A stretch of 64,000 nt of DNA from Pedobacter sp. PACM 27299 (GTDB lineage Bacteria > Bacteroidota > Bacteroidia > Sphingobacteriales > Sphingobacteriaceae). Location of the stretch: the NCBI RefSeq assembly GCF_001412655.1, contig NZ_CP012996.1, positions 4,340,001 to 4,404,000 on the forward strand. The letters are read 5' to 3'. Of the stretch, positions 1-8,795 are shown one piece after another. The notes under the pieces were generated by a model, which had not been told where the DNA came from, searched no databases, and was given only the letters and a program-made list of their open reading frames with translations. The translations under genes were made by a program, and so were the position numbers. The stretch's first letter is position 1. Every line of letters begins with the position of its first letter.

Positions 1-690
1 ATTTAGTATTGTGGTGAGATTGCTGACCGCATTTTTGATCTTACTGACATGCTTTGTGATGTTTTTATTGTCGTAAGGTTCTGCATATTTATCAATTAGC
101 GAGGCCGAAAGCTGCACTGAACTTAGGGGTGTTCTGAATTCATGGGAAGCCATAGACACAAACCGGCTTTTCAATTGATTGAGTTCCTTTTCTTTTTCAA
201 GAGAAAGACTGACCTCTTCTTTGGCTTCACTTAAGGCCATCACTGTTTTTTTGAGTGATTTTGTACGCTCCTCTACGAGTTCTTCTAACTCCGCAGCATA
301 TTCCCTCAGACGCTCTTCTGCTTCTTTTTCTTTGGAAAGATCATGTATAAATCCAGTGTAAATGATTCTATCTTCGTATTGCACCTCACTCACCGCCAAG
401 CGAAAAGGAAAAGTACTCCGGTCTTTTCTCAGACCTTTTACTTCTCTGCCTTTTCCGATGATTCTTTTCTCACCAGTCGATTGATAACGGTGAATGTAAC
501 CATCATGTCCGCTTCTATCAGGTTCAGGCATTAGGAATGAGATATTTTTTCCTTCCACTTCACCGATAGTATAGCCAAATAACCTTAATGCTGCTGGATT
601 AAGACTTTCAATTTTGCCCCTGTCATCGATGGTAATAATTCCGTCAATTGCAGTTTCAATAATGGCCTTTAATAACCTCGCCTCTTCCAT
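1..690 (-). CDS. FixL-like PAS sensor histidine kinase, 3' end cut by window edge
   Basis: Cytoplasmic two-component sensor; 230 N-terminal residues are visible and the ATPase domain lies beyond base 1. A PAS domain covers about residues 5-115 and has the FixL-family pattern (FGYTIGEVEGKNISFLMPEP, then HDGYI, RYQSTGEKRIIG, GREVKGLRKD). A charged coiled-coil linker covers about 120-170, and the HisKA phosphorylation site is SHEFRTPLSS with His at residue 183. There is no transmembrane segment. In oxygen-sensing FixL the heme ligand is a His just before the IIG motif; here that position is Arg76, so heme binding by the FixL mode is unlikely and the ligand is unknown. The start ATG at 690 gives a clean PAS N-terminus. 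It is divergent from the gene at 827 across 136 bp. Family call is firm; the signal is not known. Confidence 0.9.
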   Translation of the reverse strand, partial: MEEARLLKAIIETAIDGIITIDDRGKIESLNPAALRLFGYTIGEVEGKNISFLMPEPDRSGHDGYIHRYQSTGEKRIIGKGREVKGLRKDRSTFPFRLAVSEVQYEDRIIYTGFIHDLSKEKEAEERLREYAAELEELVEERTKSLKKTVMALSEAKEEVSLSLEKEKELNQLKSRFVSMASHEFRTPLSSVQLSASLIDKYAEPYDNKNITKHVSKIKNAVSNLTTILN

Positions 691-826
691 GTATTAATTT
701 TTACAAATATAATGATAACGATTGCACTGGGCTAATAACCTCAATCATACAAAAGTGTGACTAATATCATGTTTTTAAATGTAAATAGTCAGTTCTTTTG
801 CGATTCAAGTAAATTTTTCTCAGCAA

Positions 827-2596
827 ATGAACCATACTTTTCACATTCCAGTTTTAGGCTTAGGCTATTCAATTGATACTCCGTTAAAGGTGGCCAGATA
901 TGGCATCTCCTCTGTTGTTTCCATCGTAGATGATGAGTTGACGGAGCGCATGAGAAAATTTCATGCAGAAAAGACAGGAGAAACATTTACACTGATCGAC
1001 AAAAAAGAATCGGATAGCCGGGCGAGAAGAATTACGGCCTATCTCAACTTACTTGATGTGCTGGTAAAGCAGCAATTTTCCAGTTTAAAGGCACAGTCTT
1101 TTGAAGAGGGGACAGACCTGAACCTATATTTCGAGCTGCTGCCAGAGCGATCGATCTGGAGGTTAAAATACCAGGAAATGAAAAGTTTACCGGATGGCCT
1201 GCAAAAAACTGCAATGCAATCTGAATTAATTGAAGGCATTACACCTGGTGCAATTGATGTGAATATCATGTCTAAAGTAGACAAGGTAAATTACAATGCG
1301 AACCATGAAACTGAGGGTGATGATTTTACAGATGCCTTAGCCGCGATGCGTGGTTTTACAAATAGTACGCTAGATTCCTCCGTGATTATTTCCGCCGGAT
1401 TGAACCCGCGTTTATATGCCTATATGGAAAAATGTACGGCCTTTTATCCGGATGCAAATGGCGCCTTCCAAAAGAAGATCATTCTTAAAGTCAGCGATTT
1501 CCGATCTGCATTGATCCAGGCAAAAATGCTGGCAAAAAAAGGATTATGGGTGTCCGAATTCCGTGTAGAATCGGGATTAAACTGCGGGGGACATGCCTTT
1601 GCAACGGAAGGCTTTTTATTGGGCCCTATCCTCGAAGAATTCAAACAAAAACGTGGAGAACTGGCCGCTGAGCTTTACCAAATGTATATTAGTGCACTAA
1701 AAACTAAAGAAATCCTTGAAATAGCTTTACCTGAACAGCGCATTACTGCACAAGGTGGAATTGGTACTGCTGAAGAACATGAGTTCCTCCTCAATTATTA
1801 TGAGCTGGATGCTGCCGGATGGGGAAGTCCTTTTCTCCTGGTACCGGAAGCGACAAATGTGGACGATGAAACCTTAAACCAATTGACCAATGCTGTTGCG
1901 GAAGATTATTACCTGAGCAACTCCTCCCCGTTAGGTGTACTTTTCAATAACTTCAAAAAGAGTACTGCCGAAGAACAGCGCCTACAGCGAATAGAAAAAG
2001 GCAGACCAGGCAGTCCTTGTACCAAGAAATTCTTATGTACCAACACAGAATTTACTGCAGACCCCATCTGTACTGCATCCAGAGAATATCAGCACCTGAA
2101 AATAAAACAATTAAAAGAACAGGAGCTGTCTGAAACCGATTACCAGCGACAATTCCAATCCATTACGGAAAAAGTGTGTCTCTGTGAAGGTCTATGTGCC
2201 TCTACCTATATAAAAGTGGGTATTATGAAACCAAAGGAAAGTAAAGCAGTAAGTATATGTCCCGGTCCTAATCTAGCCTTCTTTTCAGGTAAATATTCTC
2301 TAAAAGAAATGATCAATCATATATACGGTCGTGAAAACTTGCTGGTTAATATTACCCGTCCTAACTTATTTATCAATGAACTTCATTTATATGTAGATTA
2401 TCTGAAAAAAGACATTGCCAATCAACTGGAAGAATTAACCACTAAAAAAGATAAATACTTCAATAAATTTAAACTGCAATTACTGGATGGCATCGCTTAT
2501 TATCGTGCCCTCATTCCAGAATTAAAATTACAGGACAATTTATCAGTCGAGGAAATGCTGAAGCAATTGCTGCTGGCTGAAAAAAGTTTAGGTTAA
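827..2596 (+). CDS. Conserved hypothetical, NPD-like (FMN TIM-barrel type) with Cys-rich segment
   Basis: A 589-residue soluble protein that I do not recognise as a named enzyme. Two glycine motifs recall the nitronate monooxygenase (2-nitropropane dioxygenase) FMN barrel: NCGGHAFATEG near residue 253 and AQGGIGTAEEHEF near 310, followed by a hydrophobic Gly-Ser stretch where that family closes its phosphate-binding site. After the barrel-like part comes a cysteine-rich region (about 398-457: CTKKFLC, a Cys near 414, CLCEGLC) and then CPGPN, which could hold an Fe-S cluster or metal. The last about 110 residues are charged and helical. There is no signal peptide. It is divergent from the FixL-like kinase, which hints at shared redox or oxygen control. 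That link, and the enzyme class, are inference. Confidence 0.6.
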   Translation: MNHTFHIPVLGLGYSIDTPLKVARYGISSVVSIVDDELTERMRKFHAEKTGETFTLIDKKESDSRARRITAYLNLLDVLVKQQFSSLKAQSFEEGTDLNLYFELLPERSIWRLKYQEMKSLPDGLQKTAMQSELIEGITPGAIDVNIMSKVDKVNYNANHETEGDDFTDALAAMRGFTNSTLDSSVIISAGLNPRLYAYMEKCTAFYPDANGAFQKKIILKVSDFRSALIQAKMLAKKGLWVSEFRVESGLNCGGHAFATEGFLLGPILEEFKQKRGELAAELYQMYISALKTKEILEIALPEQRITAQGGIGTAEEHEFLLNYYELDAAGWGSPFLLVPEATNVDDETLNQLTNAVAEDYYLSNSSPLGVLFNNFKKSTAEEQRLQRIEKGRPGSPCTKKFLCTNTEFTADPICTASREYQHLKIKQLKEQELSETDYQRQFQSITEKVCLCEGLCASTYIKVGIMKPKESKAVSICPGPNLAFFSGKYSLKEMINHIYGRENLLVNITRPNLFINELHLYVDYLKKDIANQLEELTTKKDKYFNKFKLQLLDGIAYYRALIPELKLQDNLSVEEMLKQLLLAEKSLG

Positions 2597-2599
2597 TTC

Positions 2600-2630
2600 C
2601 ATACAGACGCTTTAATCGCATACAGACGCT
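2600..2630. repeat. 12-bp direct repeat just after the 827-2596 gene
   Basis: The 12-mer CATACAGACGCT occurs at 2600-2611 and again at 2619-2630, a 19-bp period. It is followed by a long-loop inverted repeat (2640-2648 with 2691-2699, then a short T-run) that might act as a weak terminator. Role unknown. Confidence 0.5.
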
Positions 2631-2762
2631 AAAAACATAAGGCCACGTGTTAGAAAAGAACTTTGGTGTACAGTTCTCCCCCCTTCTTTCCGTGGCTTTT
2701 ATGGAACATATTTTTTCACTATATTAGTTAAAAGGAATTTCGATACTATAATCAAAAATAAC

Positions 2763-2957
2763 ATGGAAAAAGAAGCTATGAAATCATTACTGGGCATCAT
2801 TGACCAGCAAGTTAGTTCTTCGATTTTAGGAGGAATGGAAGAGCAGTACGAAGAATTGGAAAATTTAGGATATATCCACATCAATCGCGACCGTGTTCAG
2901 CACGCCGCTTCTATCACCCCTGAAGGCATGGAATTTTTATATCACGATAAAGAATAA
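2763..2957 (+). CDS. Small hypothetical protein, possible wHTH-like tail
   Basis: A 64-residue acidic protein with no signal peptide or membrane segment. The middle is a Glu-rich helix (GGMEEQYEELENLGYI), and the C-terminal part (ITPEGMEFLYHD) resembles the wing end of small winged-helix or PadR-like proteins, where a phrase of the type ITPxGxxxL is common. The protein is too short to be a complete winged helix, so a DNA-binding role is only a possibility. It stands alone, 166 bp after the upstream gene, and is followed by a good terminator at 3076, which supports a real transcription unit. Confidence 0.5.
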   Translation: MEKEAMKSLLGIIDQQVSSSILGGMEEQYEELENLGYIHINRDRVQHAASITPEGMEFLYHDKE

Positions 2958-3075
2958 GGGAATATTGTCATTAAATTGTTTTTATTTTTCATACTTAAAA
3001 CTTTTTGACAACAAACTCCGTTATATGATCAGTTTGTTTGGTTTAGGTTGATCTGTGGTGGGTCAGCCATTATTA

Positions 3076-3115
3076 AAACAGGGATAGATCTCTCCGATTC
3101 ATCCCTGTTTTTTTT
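3076..3115 (+). terminator. Rho-independent terminator
   Basis: A perfect 10-bp inverted repeat (AAACAGGGAT at 3076-3085, ATCCCTGTTT at 3101-3110) with a 15-nt loop, followed by a run of eight T from 3108. It ends the unit of the small gene at 2763-2957. It may also stop the convergent GH20 transcript, although the T-run on that side is short. Confidence 0.8.
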
Positions 3116-3164
3116 GTTTTAAACACTAGTCTTTAAAGGTTTCAATTGTTAGACTACCATATTT

Positions 3165-5684
3165 CTATTCGACCACAATACTTCGCCCTCCTCTATTCGT
3201 TACATCAAAAGCACAAAACTTCGCACCTTTCTGAAAAGGAATCGCCTGAGTATATATTTTACTGCTGGCTATGGGTTCCTTTCCATCCGTAGTATAACGA
3301 ATGATGAAGCCTGGCAACTGTATATTTGCCGCTATCTGGCCATCAATCAGTTGTAGTCCTGGAGTTGGAATTCGGTATTTAAACCCACCAGCATAATAAT
3401 TTAATCTTGGCAGTTCTTTTTTGCCCAGCACATTTACAAATTCCGACCAAGCCTGATCGTATAATACTTTCCCTTTTTCCGGATCTGCTTCCAATGCCCA
3501 TGCCGGATCTTTTGCCCAGGCACGTTCTGCCAATCCTAATAATTTCGGCAATAGCATATATTCAAATTGTTCGGTTGTTTTGATATTTTCGCTCCATAAT
3601 GGCGCCTGCAACCCGACAATATTTGATTTGCCAACCTCCGTTAAACCGGCTTTATTTTTATAGCGCTCTGGATTTGCAGGATTTCCTTCCTCATCTTCCT
3701 TCATATTCTTATAATAATCGAACGGAATGAAATAGAAAAGCTTGTCTACATCTACATAACCACCCCAATTCTGACCATTTTCTAAGAAGCTTTTGTTCGA
3801 AGCCAGGTCTATGTAAAAATTAGTAACTGGTGTTAACACCACTTTATAGCCTTCATTGGCCATTTTATAAGCTAGATCTTCATTGCCATGCAGGTTATTC
3901 CAAACATCTACATGAAAATTCTCCTTAAAAAACCGAGGTTCCGGCACCATTTTCATTGCGCCATTTATTTCTTTTTTATGCAATCCTATTTCTTCCCATC
4001 CAGATAAGTAGAGCGATTTAGATTGCAGCATTTTGTTCAATTTACTAAAGAAATAGAACCACAATTCATCGGTTCCTTTTACTGCGGGTTCTTTTATAGC
4101 GAGTTGGGCTGCAGCTGGTGATTTCTCCCATACACCTGCCGGCACCTCATCACCGCCAAAATGGATCGTAGTTAAGGGTGCATTTGCTGCTTTATGCATG
4201 GCGATCAGCTCATTGGTCACCTTTTCCAAAAAGTGATAGCTGGAAGGTAAAGCTGCATTGATCACATTATCATCAAAACCCTGTACGGAGCGATATTTAC
4301 TCTCATCTTTTAAATCACTTAACAAATAATATTCAGCGGCTTCTTTGTCGCCGGCCTTCATCAAACGGTGGTAACGGGCCTCCATTGCTTTTATGGCCGC
4401 TCTGGCATGACCGGGTGTTTCAATTTCTGGGATTACCCGGATATGTCTTGCCTTTGCATACTTCAAGATTTCTATATAGTCTGCTTTGGTATAAAAACCT
4501 GTACCAGAATTTAGGCCTGGTTGTGGTCCAGAACCATAAGCAGGTATGATTTGGGCGCTTTCCGTTACAGAATGACCGCGCGTTGCGCCTACAGTAGTTA
4601 ATTCCGGTAATCCTGGAATTTCCAAACGCCAGCCCTCATCTTCCGTCAGGTGAAAATGAAAAACATTTAACTTATAGAGGGCCATTAAATCCAGGACCTT
4701 CAGTACTGCTGATTTGGGTTGAAAGTTTCGGCCCACATCCATCATAAAACCTCTAAAGCCAAACCTCGGATTGTCATTGATCACCGCTGCAGGTATCGCG
4801 ATCGACTTTTCAACTTTCAACCAGGAACTTGCTGGGAACATCGTTTTCAAGGATTGTATTGCATAAAAGGCACCTGCAGCATCTGATGCTCCAATGCTGA
4901 TCCGACTCGGAGTGATGGTTAAGGTATAAGCTTCCTTAGCCAGTTTCTCATCTTTCAGAAAAACAATTTCCCCGGCAGCAGCATTTGATTTCCCTGCGGT
5001 CTTTTTACCTAATGCGCGACTGATTTCCTGAGACAGCAAAGCGGCTTCATCTGCAAAAGCAGGTATCCCCAGTACATTCACCGCTTTGGTTAAGCTGAAA
5101 ATACCTTTACCCTGGACATAGTCAGCGGGTGTTGGAAAAACCAATGGCAGTTGATTTACGGGAATATCTTTGATCTTTTTGTTCTCTTCGTAAGCTTTCT
5201 TTGCCAGCTCCTGCTCGAAAGTGGTATGAGCTGGCAAATGCTCAAATACTACATTTTTAATTGCAGTACCCTGATCAGGGGTTTTATCCCAAACCAGGTA
5301 AAACCCTGAAGGACGTTCGGAAACATTATACATGGTCTCCGTGGCCATGTTGAGTTTAACCCTTCCAGCCGGCGGAACTGCTTTAAAGGAAGGCAATGGC
5401 GACAAACGGAATAAAGCTCCGTTAACAAGGCTCACCTTCGCCAATAGGCTATCGGCCCCAACTGTATTTAACACCCTGGAATTGAAGTAAATTTTCCAGC
5501 CAGAAGCAGGTAAAGGCACTTTCCCATTGTTCTTAATGGTCAATACCATTCTATCGTTATCATTGGTTTGCGACCAGTTCAGCTCTAAATCGGCAGCAGC
5601 CACAAGGCTTGCTTGTTGAGCAGTAGCCGATCCGTTGATGCTGAGCATAAAAAAAGCAGCAAGTACGTAAATTTTCATGAGCAT
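3165..5684 (-). CDS. GH20 beta-N-acetylhexosaminidase with chitobiase-like N-terminal domain
   Basis: Secreted or periplasmic exo-enzyme removing terminal GlcNAc or GalNAc from chitin-type or glycoprotein glycans. Order of domains: signal peptide (residues 1-22, ending in ATAQQA), carbohydrate-binding chitobiase/HEX N-domain (about 25-150), GH20b alpha/beta domain (about 175-300), GH20 catalytic barrel (about 305-720) and a C-terminal HEX_C/FN3-like domain with the phrase YTTDGKEP. The catalytic Asp-Glu pair is in HFGGDEV (about residue 510), and FHFHLTEDEGWRLEI is also a GH20 signature. A second ATG two codons downstream (5678) gives an equally good signal peptide. It is the last gene of the sigma/FecR/SusCD locus, so it is probably induced with it. 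Confidence 0.95.
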   Translation of the reverse strand: MLMKIYVLAAFFMLSINGSATAQQASLVAAADLELNWSQTNDNDRMVLTIKNNGKVPLPASGWKIYFNSRVLNTVGADSLLAKVSLVNGALFRLSPLPSFKAVPPAGRVKLNMATETMYNVSERPSGFYLVWDKTPDQGTAIKNVVFEHLPAHTTFEQELAKKAYEENKKIKDIPVNQLPLVFPTPADYVQGKGIFSLTKAVNVLGIPAFADEAALLSQEISRALGKKTAGKSNAAAGEIVFLKDEKLAKEAYTLTITPSRISIGASDAAGAFYAIQSLKTMFPASSWLKVEKSIAIPAAVINDNPRFGFRGFMMDVGRNFQPKSAVLKVLDLMALYKLNVFHFHLTEDEGWRLEIPGLPELTTVGATRGHSVTESAQIIPAYGSGPQPGLNSGTGFYTKADYIEILKYAKARHIRVIPEIETPGHARAAIKAMEARYHRLMKAGDKEAAEYYLLSDLKDESKYRSVQGFDDNVINAALPSSYHFLEKVTNELIAMHKAANAPLTTIHFGGDEVPAGVWEKSPAAAQLAIKEPAVKGTDELWFYFFSKLNKMLQSKSLYLSGWEEIGLHKKEINGAMKMVPEPRFFKENFHVDVWNNLHGNEDLAYKMANEGYKVVLTPVTNFYIDLASNKSFLENGQNWGGYVDVDKLFYFIPFDYYKNMKEDEEGNPANPERYKNKAGLTEVGKSNIVGLQAPLWSENIKTTEQFEYMLLPKLLGLAERAWAKDPAWALEADPEKGKVLYDQAWSEFVNVLGKKELPRLNYYAGGFKYRIPTPGLQLIDGQIAANIQLPGFIIRYTTDGKEPIASSKIYTQAIPFQKGAKFCAFDVTNRGGRSIVVE

Positions 5685-5771
5685 ATATTTTTATATGTTT
5701 TCAATTGATTCTTATTTAAATCTTCCAATCCTGACATTTGAACGTGCCGTTGATAAAGTAATCAGCGCGAA

Positions 5772-6893
5772 TTAAACCCTGATGTATATCTTTTTCTTGT
5801 CTAAAACGTAGCCAATTAACCAGCAGACCAGCATAAAGCAAATCGCAAACAATAGCGAACCAAAAGGTCCTGGGGCAATCGCCTGAAAAAACACCGTATT
5901 GATCCAGCCTGCAAAATCAGATTTTGGGAATATGGTATTGATGATCACTAACAAAAGATCCGCTACAATATAAATAAACAAGGGATTCTTCCCGAATACG
6001 GTAAAGAAACCCGTCCATTTCACATAAGATTTAAGTTCGATGATATAAATCAATGCAGCGATAATGATGAGGTCCAATCCACAGGTGATCAATACGAAAG
6101 AACTCGTCCATAATTTCTTGTTAATCGGGAAAGAGAAGTTCCAGCACCAGGCCAAAAACACCAATAATACGCCTGCGAGTAATAGTCTGGCAATGCTTTC
6201 AAAACCTTTTCCTTTTTCCTGAATAAACTTACCTGCAAAGTAACCGATCACTACATTTACACAGGATGGAATTGTGCTTAAAATCCCTTCAGGATCAAAA
6301 GGAATACCTTCACCATGATACAGATGCGCATTTCCGAGCAAAAACTGATCGAGGTACTGGCCTGCGTTTCCGGTCATGCTTAATGGATCGCTGGAATTCC
6401 CAAAAATGAGCAGCAGGAACCAATATCCAATTAAGAACAAAACACTCAGCACCATGACCCATCTCGTAGATAAATAATGGACCATTAAAGAAACGATCCC
6501 ATAACATAGCGCTATCCTTTGTAATACCCCCATAATCCGGGTGTTTCCAATAGGAGAAAAACTGATTCCACCGGCCTCATTGTAATGAAAAAACGGGAAC
6601 CAATACATCAGATAGCCGATTAAAAAGATAAGCAGCGTCCGTTTAAATATTTTACCGAGCACTTCTCTGTCACTCATGAGGGCAAACTTTTTCGCAGAAA
6701 AGCTCATGGCATTCCCTACTGCAAAAAGAAAAGAAGGAAAAACCAGGTCGGTAGGTGTAAATCCATGCCATGCCGCATGCTCCAGCATCGAAAAAGGCTG
6801 GGCACCACTTCCTGGTGTGTTCACAATGATCATAAAACAGACTGTCATACCCCGGAATACATCAAGGGATAAAAAACGTTGTGGTTGGTTCAT
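5772..6893 (-). CDS. Heparan-alpha-glucosaminide N-acetyltransferase-like membrane protein
   Basis: An inner-membrane protein of 373 residues with about ten hydrophobic helices. The N-terminus FLSLDVFRGMTVCFMIIVN and the following WHGFTPTDLVFPSFLFAVG match the bacterial relatives of lysosomal HGSNAT (DUF5009 / acyltransferase-3-like), which in the human enzyme transfers acetyl from cytosolic acetyl-CoA to terminal glucosamine across a membrane. Bacterial homologues are frequent in polysaccharide loci, where they are suspected to modify or help process amino sugars. It lies between susD and the GH20 hexosaminidase, 87 bp before the latter, in keeping with amino-sugar metabolism. The precise substrate is not shown by the sequence. 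Confidence 0.85.
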   Translation of the reverse strand: MNQPQRFLSLDVFRGMTVCFMIIVNTPGSGAQPFSMLEHAAWHGFTPTDLVFPSFLFAVGNAMSFSAKKFALMSDREVLGKIFKRTLLIFLIGYLMYWFPFFHYNEAGGISFSPIGNTRIMGVLQRIALCYGIVSLMVHYLSTRWVMVLSVLFLIGYWFLLLIFGNSSDPLSMTGNAGQYLDQFLLGNAHLYHGEGIPFDPEGILSTIPSCVNVVIGYFAGKFIQEKGKGFESIARLLLAGVLLVFLAWCWNFSFPINKKLWTSSFVLITCGLDLIIIAALIYIIELKSYVKWTGFFTVFGKNPLFIYIVADLLLVIINTIFPKSDFAGWINTVFFQAIAPGPFGSLLFAICFMLVCWLIGYVLDKKKIYIRV

Positions 6894-6989
6894 TAGCTAT
6901 AATATAGGTTACAGGTAAATTTAATAGCGAGGAAGGAGCGACATCCGCCCCTCCTTCCTACAAAAGTTATCAATAGAAATGGTCATTTC

Positions 6990-8777
6990 CTAATTGTATC
7001 CTGGATTTTGTTTGAGTACAGATCCCCCACCTACATTGCTCAAATCAATTTGTCGCTGTGGAATCGGGTAAATATCATTTTTACCCTTTATAAATTTTCC
7101 ATTTCTAACATCAGAAGTTAATTTCCCCTGGTAATTAAAATAAGCATTCAGCTCAGTTTCCGCGATTCCCCAGCGTACCAGGTCAAAGAAACGATGACCT
7201 TCCATAGCCAGCTCAATTTTACGCTCAAAATAAATGGCAGATAAAGCATAGTCTTTTCCTTTTCCAGAAAAATCGCCGGCAGGATAAACATTAATTTTAT
7301 AATTTGCTGCAGGTACATTTGAAAACCCTGCTAAAGGATTTCCAGCATCCAGGTATTGATATACCCAGCCCACTGGGTTTGCCGCACGTGCCCTTACTAT
7401 ATCTACATAGTCCTGAGCTTTAACCAGACTTCCTGCCTGTGCTTCGGCCTCCGCAGCCATCAAGAGTACATCAGCAAAACGAATCACCAGATAATTGATA
7501 GAAGAACCTGGCGCCCAGGTTGTTTTATCTTCATCAGTTGCTCGGGTTGCCTGCCAGTAAATATTTTTTTTAGGACCGTACGGACCACCATAACGCTGAT
7601 CTCTGATCCAGGTTTCTCCAGGATAATTGCCCCAGTCTAAATATGGAATCCCACGTCTTCCTGCTGTCCAGTCCAATCGGGGATCTAAAGTTCCCTGGTC
7701 CGGCTGAAAAGGTTCAGCACCTTTAATTCCCATATCATTGGCTACAGCATGGTCATTATAATTGCTCAGGTATGGCAGGCCAGTTTGTTCATCCGTTCTA
7801 TAATGATTGACCAAATCAATAGAAGGCTGAAAAAACCCACAGCAACCAAAAGGACTCTCGCCATAAGGGAAATTCAGCATATCGCCGTTATTTCCTAATG
7901 AAGGACCATTAGCATCTACGTTTGCCGACATCTGAATTGCAAAAACCACTTCGGAATTGTCTTCTTTACTAGGTTTAAAATTATCTGCGAATTCATCATT
8001 CAGTTTGTATTTCTTACCGCTGCTGGTGACTCCTGAAGCGATCACGACATCAAATAAATCTCGTGCTTCCTTAAATTTATGCTGGTACAAATAAGCTTTA
8101 GCGAGGTAAGCCCCTGCTGCCCATTTATTGACTCTGCCAATCTCCGACTGTGTAGGGGGTAAATTCTCGTAAGCAAATTTTAGGTCCTCGGTGATCCTGG
8201 CCCAGATATCGGTATTGTTAGGCTGGTTGTACATGGTGGTGTTCTCATCAATCCAAGGCACCATATTCCACATTTTCTTCAACTCAAAATAATAATGTCC
8301 TCTTAAAAACTTATCCTCAGCCTGGATTCCTACGCGTTCTTCAGGCGTCAGATCCGTCGCCTTAGCTAAAATCATCAAAACATCATTTGTCCTTTTGACC
8401 CCTTCATATAAAGCTCTCCATTTGGCATTGAAAAAGGAGTTTGTCGCATCTGCATAGAATTTAGCAATGGGATCTATTGCTGGCTGATCGGTTCCATCAC
8501 TTCCTTTAGAGGCATCCCCACCGGCAATTGCGCCAAATACCCAATTGCTTGGAGAGCCGCCATAAACATCACCACCACCAAAAGAAGTGTTTCCGCCAGC
8601 CATCCCATCCAGTGCAGCATAAGCACCGATTAATAAACCATTTACTCCGTTTTTATTGGTCAGAATTTCCTGTGTCAAGGATCCCAGGGGCGGTTGTTCT
8701 AATGCTTTCTTGCAAGAAAAAAATGATTGTCCTGTAAAGAATAATACAGTTAACAATAGATATGTTGATTTTTTCAT
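6990..8777 (-). CDS. SusD/RagB family outer-membrane glycan-binding lipoprotein
   Basis: Surface lipoprotein that binds glycan and acts as the lid of its SusC partner. Residues 1-23 form a lipoprotein signal ending in FFSC followed by Lys-Lys. The body has the family layout: an N-terminal TPR-like part (KFLRGHYYFELKKMWNMVPW, WAAGAYLAKAYLYQHKFKEARDLFD) and the C-terminal phrases INYLVIRFADVLLMAAEAEAQAG and RKIELAMEGHRFFDLVRWG, diagnostic for RagB/SusD. Length of 595 is normal. It lies 18 bp downstream of susC in the same transcript. Which glycan it binds is inferred only from the downstream GH20 gene. Confidence 0.96.
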   Translation of the reverse strand: MKKSTYLLLTVLFFTGQSFFSCKKALEQPPLGSLTQEILTNKNGVNGLLIGAYAALDGMAGGNTSFGGGDVYGGSPSNWVFGAIAGGDASKGSDGTDQPAIDPIAKFYADATNSFFNAKWRALYEGVKRTNDVLMILAKATDLTPEERVGIQAEDKFLRGHYYFELKKMWNMVPWIDENTTMYNQPNNTDIWARITEDLKFAYENLPPTQSEIGRVNKWAAGAYLAKAYLYQHKFKEARDLFDVVIASGVTSSGKKYKLNDEFADNFKPSKEDNSEVVFAIQMSANVDANGPSLGNNGDMLNFPYGESPFGCCGFFQPSIDLVNHYRTDEQTGLPYLSNYNDHAVANDMGIKGAEPFQPDQGTLDPRLDWTAGRRGIPYLDWGNYPGETWIRDQRYGGPYGPKKNIYWQATRATDEDKTTWAPGSSINYLVIRFADVLLMAAEAEAQAGSLVKAQDYVDIVRARAANPVGWVYQYLDAGNPLAGFSNVPAANYKINVYPAGDFSGKGKDYALSAIYFERKIELAMEGHRFFDLVRWGIAETELNAYFNYQGKLTSDVRNGKFIKGKNDIYPIPQRQIDLSNVGGGSVLKQNPGYN

Positions 8778-8795
8778 CTCTTTAAACTGTTATGA

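Noticed and set aside
179..534. Plus-strand open frames opposite the kinase at the left edge
   Set aside because: They are mirror frames of the PAS and HisKA coding sequence, which has clear family motifs on the minus strand.
691..826. Possible FNR/CRP box between the FixL-like kinase and the 827 gene
   Set aside because: No TTGAT-N4-ATCAA or similar dyad is present in the 136 bp; only weak promoter-like T-rich motifs.
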